In this document: in pieces, positions 1 through 13,500 of the stretch
How positions within the stretch are numbered: the first letter of the stretch is position 1
Layout of the letters: each line of letters opens with the position of its first letter
Source of the DNA: Lytechinus variegatus
Lineage: Eukaryota > Echinodermata > Echinoidea > Temnopleuroida > Toxopneustidae
Length of the DNA stretch: 64,000 bases
NCBI RefSeq assembly: GCF_018143015.1
Contig: NC_054742.1
Coordinates: 17,856,441 to 17,920,440, forward strand
Direction: 5' to 3'
Made by a program: the position numbers and the translations under genes
The notes under the pieces: generated by a model
Databases searched by the model: none
Told to the model about the DNA's origin: nothing
Seen by the model: only the letters and a program-made list of their open reading frames with translations

Positions 1-78
1 CTTCCCATATATGACGTCAAACCCTTTGGGAACCTGGCATCCACTTGGACTAGCTGCATTGAGGTATTGCTCTAAAGA
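1..78 (-). CDS. Candidate partial coding exon, unidentified protein
   Basis: On the minus strand the frame is open from a possible acceptor (pyrimidine-rich stretch ending in TTCAG, positions 84-79) to the window edge. It reads SLEQYLNAASPSGCQ and then VPKGFDVIYGK, a mix of residues that looks more like protein than the surrounding AT-rich sequence. The acceptor would leave the exon in phase 0. I do not recognise a family. The rest of the exon lies off the left edge, and any upstream exons would be at higher coordinates, but I found none. It could equally be a chance open stretch. Confidence 0.3.
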
Positions 79-128
79 CTGAACAATAATTGTATCATTT
101 ACATTTACATGTAACATATCACATTTAT

Positions 129-347
129 CAGGGGCAGATCCAGGATTTTCCAAGGGGGGCACATTTTCTTGAAAAATGACACGCAAAAAAGTTTCCGCCT
201 ACTAACTCGTCCACAAAGATAATTAGCAAGCAGAAAAGGGTCTCGCTTTAAAAAGGGGGCACACTTGAGTTAGCATATTTCCTATAAGATTCTAATTGTA
301 CCTCTCAAGGGGGGCACGGGCCAGCTGTGCCCCATGGATCCGCCAGT
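129..347. mobile_element. hAT-like MITE with G-rich ends
   Basis: The left end reads CAGGGGCAGATCCAGGATTT and the right end, reverse complemented, begins ACTGGCGGATCCATGGGGC. Poly-G segments followed by GCAC lie inside both ends. The CAGGGGC start is typical of short non-autonomous hAT elements in invertebrates (known family trait). No convincing target duplication was seen, and there is no coding capacity. Confidence 0.5.
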
Positions 348-770
348 TACATCAATATCTATTCATCATGATCCATCATGATGTGGAAATAAAAAAATAC
401 TTTTATTACAGAATGTTCAGTTATTTTTTTATCCAGGTTAAATTTATGAAAGTAGTTCGAAGTAGACCCGAACTTGTTCGTTTCAGAGGTTTAGTGGCTG
501 CACACATTGGTGTTTACATTTAAAAAAATCGTTGGGTTTGTATGTAAAGCGTTGTTCTGCTTATGAGCTTAAGATCCTTCCATCATACAGTCACTAACTG
601 AAATCATTTTGGAAAGAAAATGCTTGAGTTTAGTCATATAAATGACAGAGTATAGATCTTTAATGACAAAAAACAACATAATACTTCATCAGTTTTTATA
701 GCCCATTTCGTCGACAAAAGTCCGGTCATGGATGATATTATTATGATGTAACCTATCTTTATCATCTTTA

Positions 771-992
771 CCTCATTATTACCTCTGCCATTATTACCTC
801 TGCTATTTTTACCTCTGCCATTTTACCTCTGCCATTATTACCTCTGCCATTTTTACCTCTGCCATTTTTACCTCTGCCATTATTACCTCTGCCATTTTTA
901 CCTCTGCCATTTTTACCTCTGCCATTATTACCTCTGCCATTTTTACCTCTGCCATTTTTACCTCTGCCATTTTTACCTCTGCCATTTTTACC
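771..992. repeat. 15-bp minisatellite with 45-bp higher-order period
   Basis: About 14 tandem copies of CCTCTGCCATTNTTA. Two variants occur, with TTATTA or TTTTTA in the spacer. They follow the order A-T-T repeated about four times before a run of T variants, giving a 45-bp higher-order unit. One copy has lost a single T near position 824. The unit is a multiple of three and lacks stops on the minus strand, which creates long spurious reading frames (NGRGK- and MAEVK-type repeats). Confidence 0.9.
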
Positions 993-1094
993 TGGCACCA
1001 TGTAGGCAATGTACAAATGATGCTTACAAGTGAAACACTACAAAGTCCATTAATAAGTGATCTGGAGACATCCTCCTCTGGACCTACATGTGCA

Positions 1095-1850
1095 TGTAAT
1101 GTACTTCATGAAACTTTAACATAAGGGTAATGTTTATCACTGAAGATCTTGCCTGAGTTTCAGGTTGAATTACCAAGGTCAAAGATCATTTAGGGTCAAT
1201 GAACTTTTGCCATGTTGGGTGAATTTGGGTGGTCATAACTTAAAAATTGTATAGATCTAGTTCATGAAACTTAGACATAAGAGCAATTATGTATCCCTGA
1301 ATATCTTGTGCATGTTTCAGGTCACATGACCAAGATCAAAGGTTATTTAAAATGTCAGTGAACTTTTGCCATGTTCAGGGTATTTGCTGAATTGGCATCA
1401 TGACTTAGAAAGGTTATGGCTCTGCACTGTCTGTAAACGCTGTTATTTTCGCGGGGTTAATTTACCAATCAAATGGCAAAAGCAACTTATATCATAATTT
1501 ACTGATCTGTGACTGTTAAAAAAATTATCACATTGGAACAAATATCGCGATACATATGATTTTGGAGCTCCAGCTTTCGTCCTTAAATGTTGCCCTGTAT
1601 AGGTCAAATTATGCAGTCTCTTTGCCAAATATTGCAGTAGATTTAGATGCTCATAAATTTGTGATTTTAAAATTCGCGCTTGTCGATCTTGCCGCAAAAT
1701 CTGCAAAAATTTCAACACTGCGAAAATTTCCACTTTTACAGTAATTCATAAAACATAGACATAAGGGTAATCAAGTATAAATTATTGTTTTGCACACATC
1801 TTAGGTTACATGATGATGGTCAGTCATCATTGTTGGTCAATGAATACAGT
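1095..1850. repeat. 160-bp-type tandem array, split by a MITE
   Basis: Degenerate units carry the phrases TTCAGGTCACATGACCAAG, GTGAACTTTTGCCATGTT and AGTTCATGAAACTTAGACAT. These are the reverse complement of the units in the array at 33170-34278, so both belong to one family. Roughly two and a half units remain. Between about 1428 and 1742 a separate sequence has inserted, with ends TCTGTAAACGCTGTTATTTTCG and GCGAAAATTTCCACTTTTACAG. Those ends form imperfect inverted repeats and look like a MITE. Confidence 0.6.
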
Positions 1851-2069
1851 ATTTTATCATATGAGTGTTTTCTTTTGTGAATGATTATTCAATATCTGTT
1901 TTCGAAGTCAGCACTGCTGCTATGTCGAATCGCGTAATGCAAGCGAGACTCCCAGAGGTGTTCCACTTGTTTGTTTCACTCTGAATACCATATCGTACGT
2001 ACACTGACTTGAAATATGGGCATGGAAATTACGATTAAATTTGTATGCTTAATGTAACATTCGTTTCAG

Positions 2070-2170
2070 AGCCTAACAAAAGTAAAGTTATTCATCTATT
2101 AAAAGCAGTTGAAAACGTGTTGGAGCTTATTGATTTGAAAAGGAGAATTGTAAGAAAAGAGGATCACTGA
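2070..2170 (+). CDS. Candidate exon, unidentified
   Basis: A good acceptor (CATTCGTTTCAG, ending 2069) is followed by an open frame reading PNKSKVIHLLKAVENVLE then LIDLKRRIVRKEDH and TGA at 2168-2170. A possible donor, GTAAGA, lies at 2150. The heptad-like Leu/Ile/Val spacing suggests a short coiled coil. It could be the last exon of a gene whose earlier exons lie left of the window, an internal exon ending at 2149, or a 5'UTR exon of the downstream CDC42SE gene. I cannot name the product. Confidence 0.28.
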
Positions 2171-4309
2171 AAGTTAAGTACACAGAAATCGAAAGCGGAA
2201 AACAAACACTTTTAAGGAGAATAATTCCCCCCACTATCGTATCATTTGATGACCCAGTGTGATGTGAACACTCCACACTGGTAAAGACCCAAAGTTCAAG
2301 ATAAAAATCAAGGTCATATTAAATAGCTGAACTATCAGAAATGATTTCTATTATTATCATGAATGCATGGATAGTGAGTGGGAGTGTTTGCTTTTTATGA
2401 GGTCTGCTTGATCCTATCGGTAAACAACTTTAACCATGACAAGCACTTTGTCAATACTTCATACAGACAATGTTATTGCAGAATACATTAACTTGAATAT
2501 GACATTTGACTGAAAACATTACATGGCATATATACTGTGGTGTATACTATGGCATATGTACATTGTGCTATTACAGGCCAGGACCAGATTGTGAGCTTCA
2601 GCAACATTCTTTATCTGAGTTCCGAGTGTTGTGTATCATTTCCTGTTTATACAGAGCCCATTTCTATTTTCTGTTTTAGTCAACTGGTATGAAACCAGTA
2701 TAACTGGAATAATGTACAACACATGTTCAGATATTTTTTCCTTCAGAAGCACATACTTGTATTCCTGAATCCTGATGTTGAGATTACCGGTACATGCAAA
2801 TCATACTGTACAAAGTGAACATGTATATTTGCATATTTTCATTTTTTAAAATCTAGTCAATGTGTATACATTCATTTAAAATTACAATTTTTGTGTCATA
2901 TACCTTGGGGAGTGGGGAATAAGTAGCCAATAATCATTAAATAGGCAAAATTAATATTTTTGAGATCATAATTTAGAAAGAATGAATAAAAAAAATCCAT
3001 GGGGTATACATACATGTACGTGTACTCTTCAGATGCCCTTGAATTGAAAATGTAAACAAAAAAGAAATCCCAACCAAGATATTAGGGTCAAATATTTTTG
3101 TATGGTCCAATCATGTGGCAGCTCTCGAAGGAATTAAGTCTTGAGTCATTTTCGTATTCTTTTGGTGATTCTAAATTACAATCAACATTTCTAATTCTCA
3201 GCTTGAAATAATCTCTTTTATCTCACAACCAGAACTAGAATGTGTAAAATAGGGGTTAAAAAAAATTTGCACCCAACACTCATCAGTTATTGATTTGACT
3301 TCTTAATTGCATATTTATCTCCCTGGTTTTATCTACCATTTATGATTTCCTCAACAAGGAAATTGAATACGTACATGTAATTTTGCATGCCTACATGTTA
3401 GAGTCGTTTGCTTGATTGTCACAATAGACAGTGGAGGGTATTATTTGAATGACGGACAAAAGAATTAGTCATGCATGTGAGAATAAACATAGGTTTCTTG
3501 TGAGTCTATCCATGGAGGTACCTCCATGGTCTATCCAAGCAGTGTGTGTTTGTTCATTGATTAGCAAAGAGTCACAGTCACAAGTGAGTGCTTTCATCAT
3601 TAAGTGAAAAACACATTGAAATCAGTACTCCTCTCATTGGAAGATACAGGATATTCTTTTGACTTGCCAAGTATAATTTTCATTTTTACTGGAGTCTGAA
3701 ATGTGCTGAACTTGATAGTGATACATGGATACTTACCTGAGCAGTGGCTATGGATCACCTTGTTCAATGCTTTGTAGTGTGAGAAACTCTAGTAAGCACC
3801 GATTTGTTGCTGTTGATATTGGTTTGTATTAAATTTAAGTCTAACTAAATACATATTAAGAAAATGGTAAAATTAATTTTGTTTTATTTCAAAAGGGGGA
3901 AGTAAATGATAGATTTGAAGAAATCACCACATGTCTCAGCCGCAGCAGACCCCCCCCCCCTCCACCCCCTGAATGGAGGGGGAGGTTCAGAATCTGCAAG
4001 GTGGAGCGCTAGCGAGCTTGAGGCGACTGATTCGATCATCCAGCAAGCTACATGTAATGATGCCAAGAGTTTGTTGTGCCTCTCTTGAGGGAATTTAAAC
4101 TTATCCAGATATTATTCATGTTCATGGCATACACTGTACATGTTTTCTTTATCTATTCTTTATATGACTTTCCACCCAAAAAAAAAACCCACCCTTGATA
4201 TGGGGTTATCACTTTTGTAGCAGATCCAGATCTTACTGTTGTCAGTCTCTTATTATTTTGAACATGAATTTAATTGGAGAAATATCATGCATTTTTCAAT
4301 CTTCTGCAG
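2171..4309. other. Non-coding stretch upstream of CDC42SE
   Basis: AT-rich sequence with many ACATGTA palindromes. I see no gene, array or complete element. A C9 tract at about 3951-3960 and a GGGGGAGG run at 3977-3985 form a small imperfect G/C-rich inverted repeat. The CDC42SE promoter and first non-coding exon may lie here, but no clear core promoter was found. Confidence 0.4.
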
Positions 4310-4558
4310 GTCAGGAAACAGCTTGTTATCACTTCCATTGACAGGACAACTTAGATCTTACTGGAGCTGGAGATAATTTTAAAGAATAAAAACCTAAAGA
4401 GAGGTAATAACAGTGAAAAGGAGAAGGAAAGAAGAAAAAGATATTACAAGTCGCTTGAACACTGGGACAAGCAGAGTGCAAAAGTGGCGAAACGAAAGAC
4501 AGTCATGAGCGACATGTTGGTGTGTTTTACCTGCTGTATACCCGAACAGCCCCCTCCG
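4310..4558 (+). other. CDC42SE: CDC42SE first coding exon with 5'UTR part
   Basis: An acceptor (CTTCTGCAG, ending 4309) suggests an upstream non-coding exon. The untranslated part, 4310-4504, is purine-rich and has no ATG before 4505. Coding is 4505-4558 (18 codons), followed by a consensus donor GTAAGT in phase 0. Confidence 0.75.
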
Positions 4559-7500
4559 GTAAGTAGGATACTGTTATGGGATTGGGTAATATGCACTTTC
4601 TCAAAAGGGATATATATTTGGTTTAAAGGTTCTATTTGTTTGCACTCGTTTTATCAATAGTAAAATGTACACATAAAGGATGTTGAGAATACATGACTGG
4701 TATATGGTGATTATGGTGATTGGTTATACAGTTACTGTATTCAGTAAAAAAAATACATTTCAAAGTTTCAAGGAGCTGTATATTTATATAAAAAGGTAGT
4801 CACTTACATGTATATGTATAAGCTCCTGCATGTACATGTCATGTCTTTTTAGGTCAGACTAAAAAACAATCTGAATTTTTAGTAATATTTTGCAATTCCC
4901 ATTACTATTAATTTAACAGTGAACACAATAAATTGACATTTTGTTGGTGCCTATATGTAATGAATCATTACTTTCGTTTTTAGTAACAGTTCATTTAGGT
5001 TATTACAAGTATGTCCCAAATGTTGATTATGGTGTCTGTTCAACAAGTACATGTATTTAAACTAGACTCTTTTTCCTGACCTGAATTCTGCAAGTTACAG
5101 TTAAGGCTAATGAGAAAGTATGTCCTCCAATACAATTCCAACAGAAGCTCTTCTCTTTATTGGAAATAATATTTTCAACCAAGTTTAGAATTATGTTATT
5201 TTTAATAGATTGATAATTACGATACTTCATCTTTACTTAAGTTTAAATTTGGCTTCTCTTTAAAACATTGTGTACATGTACTAGTATGCCTACTATTTAT
5301 TTTAAGTTTGTCATGTAATAGTTTCTCATGTACCAAAAGGCCTGCTATTTATATTAAGTTTCTCATAATTTTAATAAAACAATCTTGATGTACTTGAAGT
5401 CTAAAGGGGAAGTCCACCCTTATACATTTAAATGTATGTAAATAAATATACTGATTAAGAAAAATATAAATGAATATAATCGTAATTGGACATGAAATTA
5501 TGACATTTTGAATTTTCACTTAATTTCACAAAACAGTTGTATGCACGTACTGGTCAATATGAGAGAATTGATGATGTCACCCACTCACTATTTCTTCTGA
5601 ATTTTATGATATGAAATATGCATTGTGACTTTCTCATGATTTGAAACATTTGGATTTCTTATTTTCATCACTGTGTTGAGTATAATGTTATGTGAAAAAT
5701 AAGCACAATTTCAAGATGTCATATATTTTCTTGCATTATGCTTGCTTGATTTTGTTTTTTTGTTGAAATCAATTTTTTGTTTGGGTGGAATTCCCCCTTA
5801 AGTATCGGTTTGCAGCATTGGCAGCGGAAGCCAACAAATTTAGGGGGGGGGGGGTCCACCTGAAATTTGGGATGGACACAGGTAAAAAATTTGACAAGCC
5901 AAAAAAAAAAAAATTAGGGGGGGGGCCGTCCCCCCGCTTCTGCCACCTATGGTTTAAAGCTCTTAGGAGGACAATTGTTTATATACATGTTTCCCCCTCC
6001 CATATTGTGGGAAACATAAAATGAACAACAATAATCATACCCGCATGTGTAGTTGGCTGTCTATGATATCAATTTCTTGAATGACACAACTTACACAAGA
6101 TCAACAAATGATGTTATTTCTTCACGCCCAGTTGTCATGACACCTTACTTAAGTTGCATTTCTTTCTAATTTACCTTGCATCTTGCTCTGTGTAACTACA
6201 TGTAGCATGACATGGTCTAAAGTCCATTGTGACATCTAGTCATGCTGTATGGAAACAGAGCAATTTATGATCTAGATGTCAAATAATCAGATGTGATTCA
6301 TGATACTATTTTTTGTGCTCTATGTAGAAGAGTAACCAATGGCTTCGGGCCTGTAAATTTCTAAAGCAAGATCAGTGGTTCGTTGAAATTTGTGAATGCA
6401 CATGAAATGAGTAACAAAATACAGAGATTAATTGGATTTTTAGATTCTGAAACAGCTTTGTACATGTACATATATGTTTACATGTACCTTCCCCAAAATA
6501 TTTTTGAAAATTGAGATACGTGTATATTATTGTGAAATGGAAGTCCATATTTTTAGCCTTGTACTTGTACACTGTCACTGACTACTACATGTATTTTTAA
6601 TAGTACTCTTGTCCTTTATGGAATGGCTGTCACTGCTGAGTGCTCGGTATACGTACATTATCACTTCGCTTCAGAAATATCATTACTCTACCATCATGTG
6701 ATTTGAGCCTTACCCCCCCCCAAAAAAAAAAAAAAATATCTGACTACAGTGTAGTATTGCACTCTGAATTTGTGTGTGTGATGTGATTCATTGTAAGATG
6801 ATTGATGAATTTTGAAGTTACAGTTCCCTGCTTTTTAATTTTATTTGTTTCTATTTTATTTTATTTTTTTTTTTTTTTTTTGGGGGGGGGCAATTCTGTC
6901 AGAAATTTTTTTATTTTCTTTCATGAGTGGGTATTTTGTATTTTGCACCCCAAAACATGGCAATATTTGATTATCTTCAGATTAATTTTTGGTTTTATTT
7001 GATGAAAAAATATTTGCAAATTGCAGTGTAACCTCCAATACATTGCTTCTCATTGTGTCAGTCAAGAGGTTAATGAAATCTTGTCATACATGTTACCTTA
7101 AGTCACATTGAAGCGAAAGTACTTAATCATACTAAGGAAAATTGTTGTGTAAGTACATACATGTACATGTAGTATAGCCTTCTCTTTGTACATGTATTTG
7201 GTTTGTTTTGTCTTGTGTACAGAGGAGGCGGAAGATTGACAGGAGTATGATAGGCCTTCCAACAAATTTCACTCACACTGGGCACATAGGCTCAGGTGAC
7301 ATGGCACCAGGAACAGAAAATAATCATGTAAGTATCAATCTTTAGACTGGATAGGTAAACAGGGCCGATGCTGGGGGGGGGCAACTATCTCTTCATGATT
7401 TTTCAAATATTGAGAAATAAGGGGGAAGAGGAAGATAGAACTAGAAGATAAAATATGTTTTAAGTGGTATTGGTTGTGTAACTACATGATAGAGGAATAT

Positions 7501-10500
7501 AAATCATGTCAACTTTTGGTCATCCCTCTTATTATTATACCCTGGTGTCAGTTTCGTGTAGAAATGGAAATTCATATAATGTATACAGACAGACAGATAG
7601 GAAAAAAATAATAGTATTTGTATGTACACCATAACAAAAGCCAAATATTTCACAGGGGAGGGGTGGGGGGTAGGTAGGTGTTAATCATATCATATTCAAA
7701 ATTCTGTAAATAGATTTTAATAGGCTGCATTTATGCGACCTCAAGCCAGTATCATGATTTGAATCGTGATTCAAAACACTAACATGAATCACGATACCAC
7801 AGAATCAGGGTTTAGACGACCTCCATTCAAACGCTGTTTTTCATCGGATTCAGGCAATCCAGTGCGCATCACAGTGCATAGTTTGACACCTGAAGTATAG
7901 GTCAACTTTTTCATGCTTGTTTCGGCTCTCGAAAAATCAATCTTTTGTTTCCAGAATTCAGTCTGTTATACCTCACTTTGTTCTATTCATTTTGTTGGTT
8001 TATTGAAAATGGTGCTCGGAAGTAAATTTCAGCATACATCCCATTTAATATTGACACTGTTAACTCAACAACTGAAATCATTGTCTGTCCACAGTTAGTT
8101 CATTTACTAGAACTTGAAATTAAAGCAGAAGTTTAAAGCCATGACAAAAAAATGAAAAGCAGTGGACGATGCGATGACCAACACAAAACTTGAAGTAAAT
8201 GCATGTGACAAGAAATGCATGCATAGCACATGAATAGCACATCATGCCTTGAGCTTGGCAAGAGTCAAACCGGAAAAAGCCAGACACAGTGAGGTCATAG
8301 AATCATGATTCAAATCACAAATGCGTTTATACAACCTTTGTCGTTCGTGATTCGACAGAACCGTCTTTCCAAACTCCACTTTTTCTGTAATTTGTGTTTT
8401 TGATTTGAAAGACGTTTATTTCCCCTTTCGACTAAAAGGCAATCGTGGTTCTGCAGAATCATGATTCAAATCATGATTCTAGGGTAAAGAAGTGACATAT
8501 AAAGGCACCTGTATACAAAAGATCAAATACAGTGGAGATGTATGAGGATGGTTTTAGGCTTGTATTAGGCCTGCTTTAAATTCCAATATTTTGGGGGGCA
8601 AGGCCACTTTTTTAAAGGGCCCATTTTTATATTACAGCATGATTTTCATAGCATTAAAAAACACAACAAACAAATATGTTATGAAGGGGTTTAAATTAAA
8701 AAGCAATGTGAGTTATACTAGAACCAGATAGTGTAGAACAGCTCATGCTATTAACATTTGCATTCTTTGAACAAGGGTATCATATCTTTATCTACATGTT
8801 AAGCATGAATTGTACACCAAACTTATCATGAAACTAACTTTTAGTTTTGATCCTATCTCAACTTTCAAAGTAATATGATCTTGTGAATTTAAAGTGTATA
8901 CCAAACTCAAACATACAACTGTTGTAGAATGCAATTTATGTTGTAAACTGCATTTAGGCATTTCCCCCTTTTATTTTTAATTTAATTGTCAGTTTTTCTA
9001 CCTCCAATCTATTCAATTCAGTTTAATCAGAAATTCAGTAGGCTAAGCATCAATATTTTTTTTTGCAGTGAATTTATGTATTTATGATGAATACAGCATC
9101 AGAAAATTTGTATTATTACTACATGTATGTCCATTCTGAAGCAAAGAGCAGTTTAAATACCAAATTTTGTGTGAATGTGAAATCTTTATTTGCCGAATTA
9201 CAGTGTAATAAGAAAAATAACTCATCACACTTTATGTATTCAGGATTTCAGGAATATATGATTTGGTAAAATTCCTTATTTTACAAGTAACTCAAAATCC
9301 TATATATGAGGGATTCACTCATGTATGTAATTGGCTCATTAAGTATAATCCATCTGTTTTTGTTTACTTACAGTTAAACTCAATCCAAGTACAAATGTCA
9401 TCGAAAGGTGGTTATGAACATCTATCCCCCATAGCTGTCGACAGAAAACTAATAGATGTTCAAAGATCAGGTAATGTACTATAAAAGGGAGTACTCACAG
9501 GTTACTATAAAATAATAGCAAAGGGTAAAACTAGGGGCTAAATGATTGACTGATATGCTTCAATTATTGTGTATGATATCGTCAAAATCGTAGTGTAATA
9601 AAGATCTTTATGTACATGTAGCACATCACACAGTTGTTGGTATTTCCCTTTGCACTTTAAGAGCAAAAATGGTATGGGATAGGTTACCGAGTTCTATTTG
9701 TTGGACTATACATTTTTAAACAGTGTGTTTTAAGGGACATTTCAAATTTGCTCATGAATATTTTACAGACCTCTTCTCTATCCCAATTACAACCAACTTG
9801 GTATCATGCTGGATTTTCTGCAAATTAAGAAAAATAGAATAAATAAATATGGTAAATACATCGGTGCCAATTACAGTGTAACTTTGACTGAAGCTTCTCA
9901 GTGACAAAATCTATGTTGGAATGAGATATGACAGTTAGGTCAGTGTGGTAATTGGAAGAAAGGTAACAGTATGCACCCCAGCTTTCCAAGACCTATGATC
10001 TTGTGAACTAAGAGCACCCTTTGCATTTAATGTGTTTGGAGGCAATACTGAGTGTTTATAAAGGGTCATGGTTTGAGCAAAGAAAAGTTTACTTTGTCGT
10101 TAGACTATCTTTCCATTATACAAGTATCCAGATAGACATGTACATGGATCTATCACAATAAATCTTATGACTGGTGTACCTTTTAATGTATGGCAAATAT
10201 TTCAATATAATTTTAAAGGGTTTGATACTTTTTTATTGCTTTTAAGGGGGGGGGGGTAATTAGTCTAATCTCCAATGTTTTGGTTACAAATCAATGAAGG
10301 CAGGAATGAGCAAGTCATTGCCAAATGAGTTGTAGTTGGTACTTGAAGAGTACAAATTAAAGAGAAAAAAAGAGAGATATTGCTACGAGATTATGTTCTT
10401 TTTAAAATTCTAGCAGTGCTCTAGCAATTGTATTTTGGACTACAAAGTAAAGAAATAAGGGGAGATACTGCCATCCTCTGACAAAATAAAGTAACTCTGA

Positions 10501-13500
10501 TTTATTTTTCTTCAAAAAATTCAGTTTTTTCTTTCATTAAAGTTAACAAGTTTTGGTCATCATGACCAGTTTTGGCTTTATTCCTGTTACTGTCTTCAAA
10601 TTAAAGGGTCATATGATCAGCTATGAACTATGAAAAATAATATTGGTTGTCACATGTTGGTATTTAAACATAGGTCCTTAGTCCTATATTGTCTGATTTT
10701 GCAAATGACCCTTATTTGTATATTTTTCTATTGATACCTTTACCAACTTCATAAAGAAAATTGATAGGATTCATAATTTTAGTTTAAACCAAATGGCAGC
10801 AGAATAGTTAGTGATTAGAAATGAGTATATTTCAGCTAAGATATTGTTGTATCGTGTACCGGTACTCAGGAAATACATGAAGGATAGGTGTTATCACAAC
10901 ATACCCTTCTGAATTTAACCAGGAAGTTCGGTGTCACGTGAAGTTACATGTAGCTATATTAGATTGACTTCAGATGAAATTCCTGACCTGTCATTCTCAC
11001 TCATTCTCATTTTTAACTCAGATGCTATGGTTAAGGAAAGAAAGAATCAAAGACAAATCAAATGGGATATCTCCCATTTCCAGTGGAATTTTGAGGCACA
11101 ACAAGAAATTCATGCTCATGTATTTAAAGGATGAGTCTACCCCAACAAAAAGTTGAAATGATTATAAAGAGAAAAATCCAAGCATAACACAGAAAAATTT
11201 CATCAAAATTGGATGTAAAATAAGAAAGTAATGACTTTTGAAAATTTCGCTTGATTTCACAAAACAGTTATATGCACATCGTGGTCAGTATGCAAATGAG
11301 GATGCTGATGATGTCATCCACTCACTATTTATTTTGTATTTTATTATATGAAATATTCTAATTTTCTCACTGTCAATTGAAACAAAGATCAATTCCTCCC
11401 AGAACATGTGAAATTAGCATTATTCTAATACTATATTGTTTATTCAGGTTGGCCCTTATTGTTAAAGGACAACTCCACCCCAACAAAAACTTGATTTGAA
11501 TAAAAAGAGAAAAATTCAACAAGTATAACACTGAAAATTTCATCAAGATCGGATGTAAAATAAGAGAGTTATGACATTTCAAAATTTCACTTCATTTCAC
11601 AAAAATAGTTAAATGAACGAGCCAGCTACATCCAAATGAGAGAGTCGATGATGTCATTCACTCACTATTACTTTTGTTTTTTATTGTTTGAAATATGAAA
11701 ATTTTTTATTTTCTCGTCATTGTCATGTGAAATGAAGTTTCATTCCTCCCTGAACACGTGGAATTCCATTATTTTAACATTTTGTGCTTCAGGCAAGGAG
11801 GTCCTAATCGTCAAATTCGTAAAAATTGAAATATTGTATAATTCAAACAATAAAAAACAAAAGAAATAGTGAGTGAGTGACATCATTAACTCTCTCATTT
11901 GGATGTAACTGGCTCGTTCATATAACTATTTTGTTAAAAATAAGCGAAACTTTGAAATGTCATAACTTTCTTATTTTACATCCGATTTTGATGAAATCTT
12001 CAGCATTGTGCTTGTCTGATTTTTCTCTATTGATTCAAATCAACATTTTTCTGAGGTGGACTTGATCTTTAAATCTGTCAAAAATGAAATATTGTATGAT
12101 TTGAAAAAACAGCAACAAAAGAATTAGTGAGTGAGGGACATCATTGACTGTCTCATTTGCATGTCACTGATTTGTGCATATGTTTTGTGAAAAATAAGCA
12201 AAACTTTAAAATGTCATAACCTTCTTAATTTACATCCGATTTTGATGAAATTTTCAGTATTATGCTAGTTTGATTTTTCTCTATTTATTAAAACCACCTT
12301 TTCTCTGGGTGGACTTGACCTTTAATATTAATAATTCATACTCATTTATAATGAGGAAAATCCTCTCTTTCATTCAGACCAGCTCATTTTACAGCTTATT
12401 TTCATTGTAAAAGGATAGCAAAATAAGGAAAGACACAAACCAGATACATATCTATGTTCATATAAAATTTGCTTCTTTTTTGACCACCATTTCAATGAAA
12501 TGAATATAAGATGCCAAAATGTTCAGGCTGAATATGTGTTTGGGGTCCAGGTGCATCAATGTTTTTTTTTTCATTCAGTAATTCCCCAAATCAAATAGCA
12601 TTATTTGGGTGGACCCTTTCCAAAACTCTGCAACAGATTCCTCTTCAAAATCCAGCTCTGAAAAGAACAAAATATTAATCATTTAAATTGGACTATGAAA
12701 ATAGCAATCACAGTTTGTACCCTAGTTTTGTTCCCCATGACTTAATGAACACAGTATGAATGAAACAATGTAATAGTTAGTGTGTATCTCCAGGTATTTC
12801 TATAAATACTACTCGGGGAAAGGAAACGCCAAATTATCATCATAATTAATTTTGATGACATGAGTTTCAACATAATGGGGCTGTGTTAAAGTACATGTAC
12901 TGTATTGTCCATGTACACGTATACATGTCAGTTGGGTAAACATGTATCATGAACTTTCATTAATATTTCCCAGCAATGTTATGAATCTCATACTTTTGAA
13001 AAGCATTTAATTTTTCTAACCACTATTATGTTTAAAGAGATAAATATATTTTTTTCTTTGAAATAGTTAATGATTTAGAGGAGCTGTATGTGCCATTATT
13101 GGCCATAGATTCAAATACTCACTAGTGTTAAATAATGTCTTAAAGGGATAGTTTGTATAAAGTTTGTATAGCTTAATAAATAGAGTAGAATTCACTGAGC
13201 AAAATGCCGAAAATTTCATCAAAATCGGATAACAAATAAAAAGTTATTGAATTTTAAAGTTAAGCAATATTTTGTGAAAACAGTCGTCATAAATATATTC
13301 ATTACATGTAGGTGGGCTGATGATGTCACATCTCCACTTGTTCTTTTGTATTTTATTATATGAAGTTAGGTTTATTTAAATTTTTTCCTCCAAGAACTAG
13401 AAAAATTGTATTGACAACTGATTTATTGCATTAGATATTTATTGCTGCAACTTATTTCATTATGAGGGAGAGTCTGGGAGACATATTATTTACACAAGTA

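Noticed and set aside
768..1016. Repeat-peptide frames on the minus strand
   Set aside because: Produced by the 15-bp minisatellite, whose length is a multiple of three and lacks stops.
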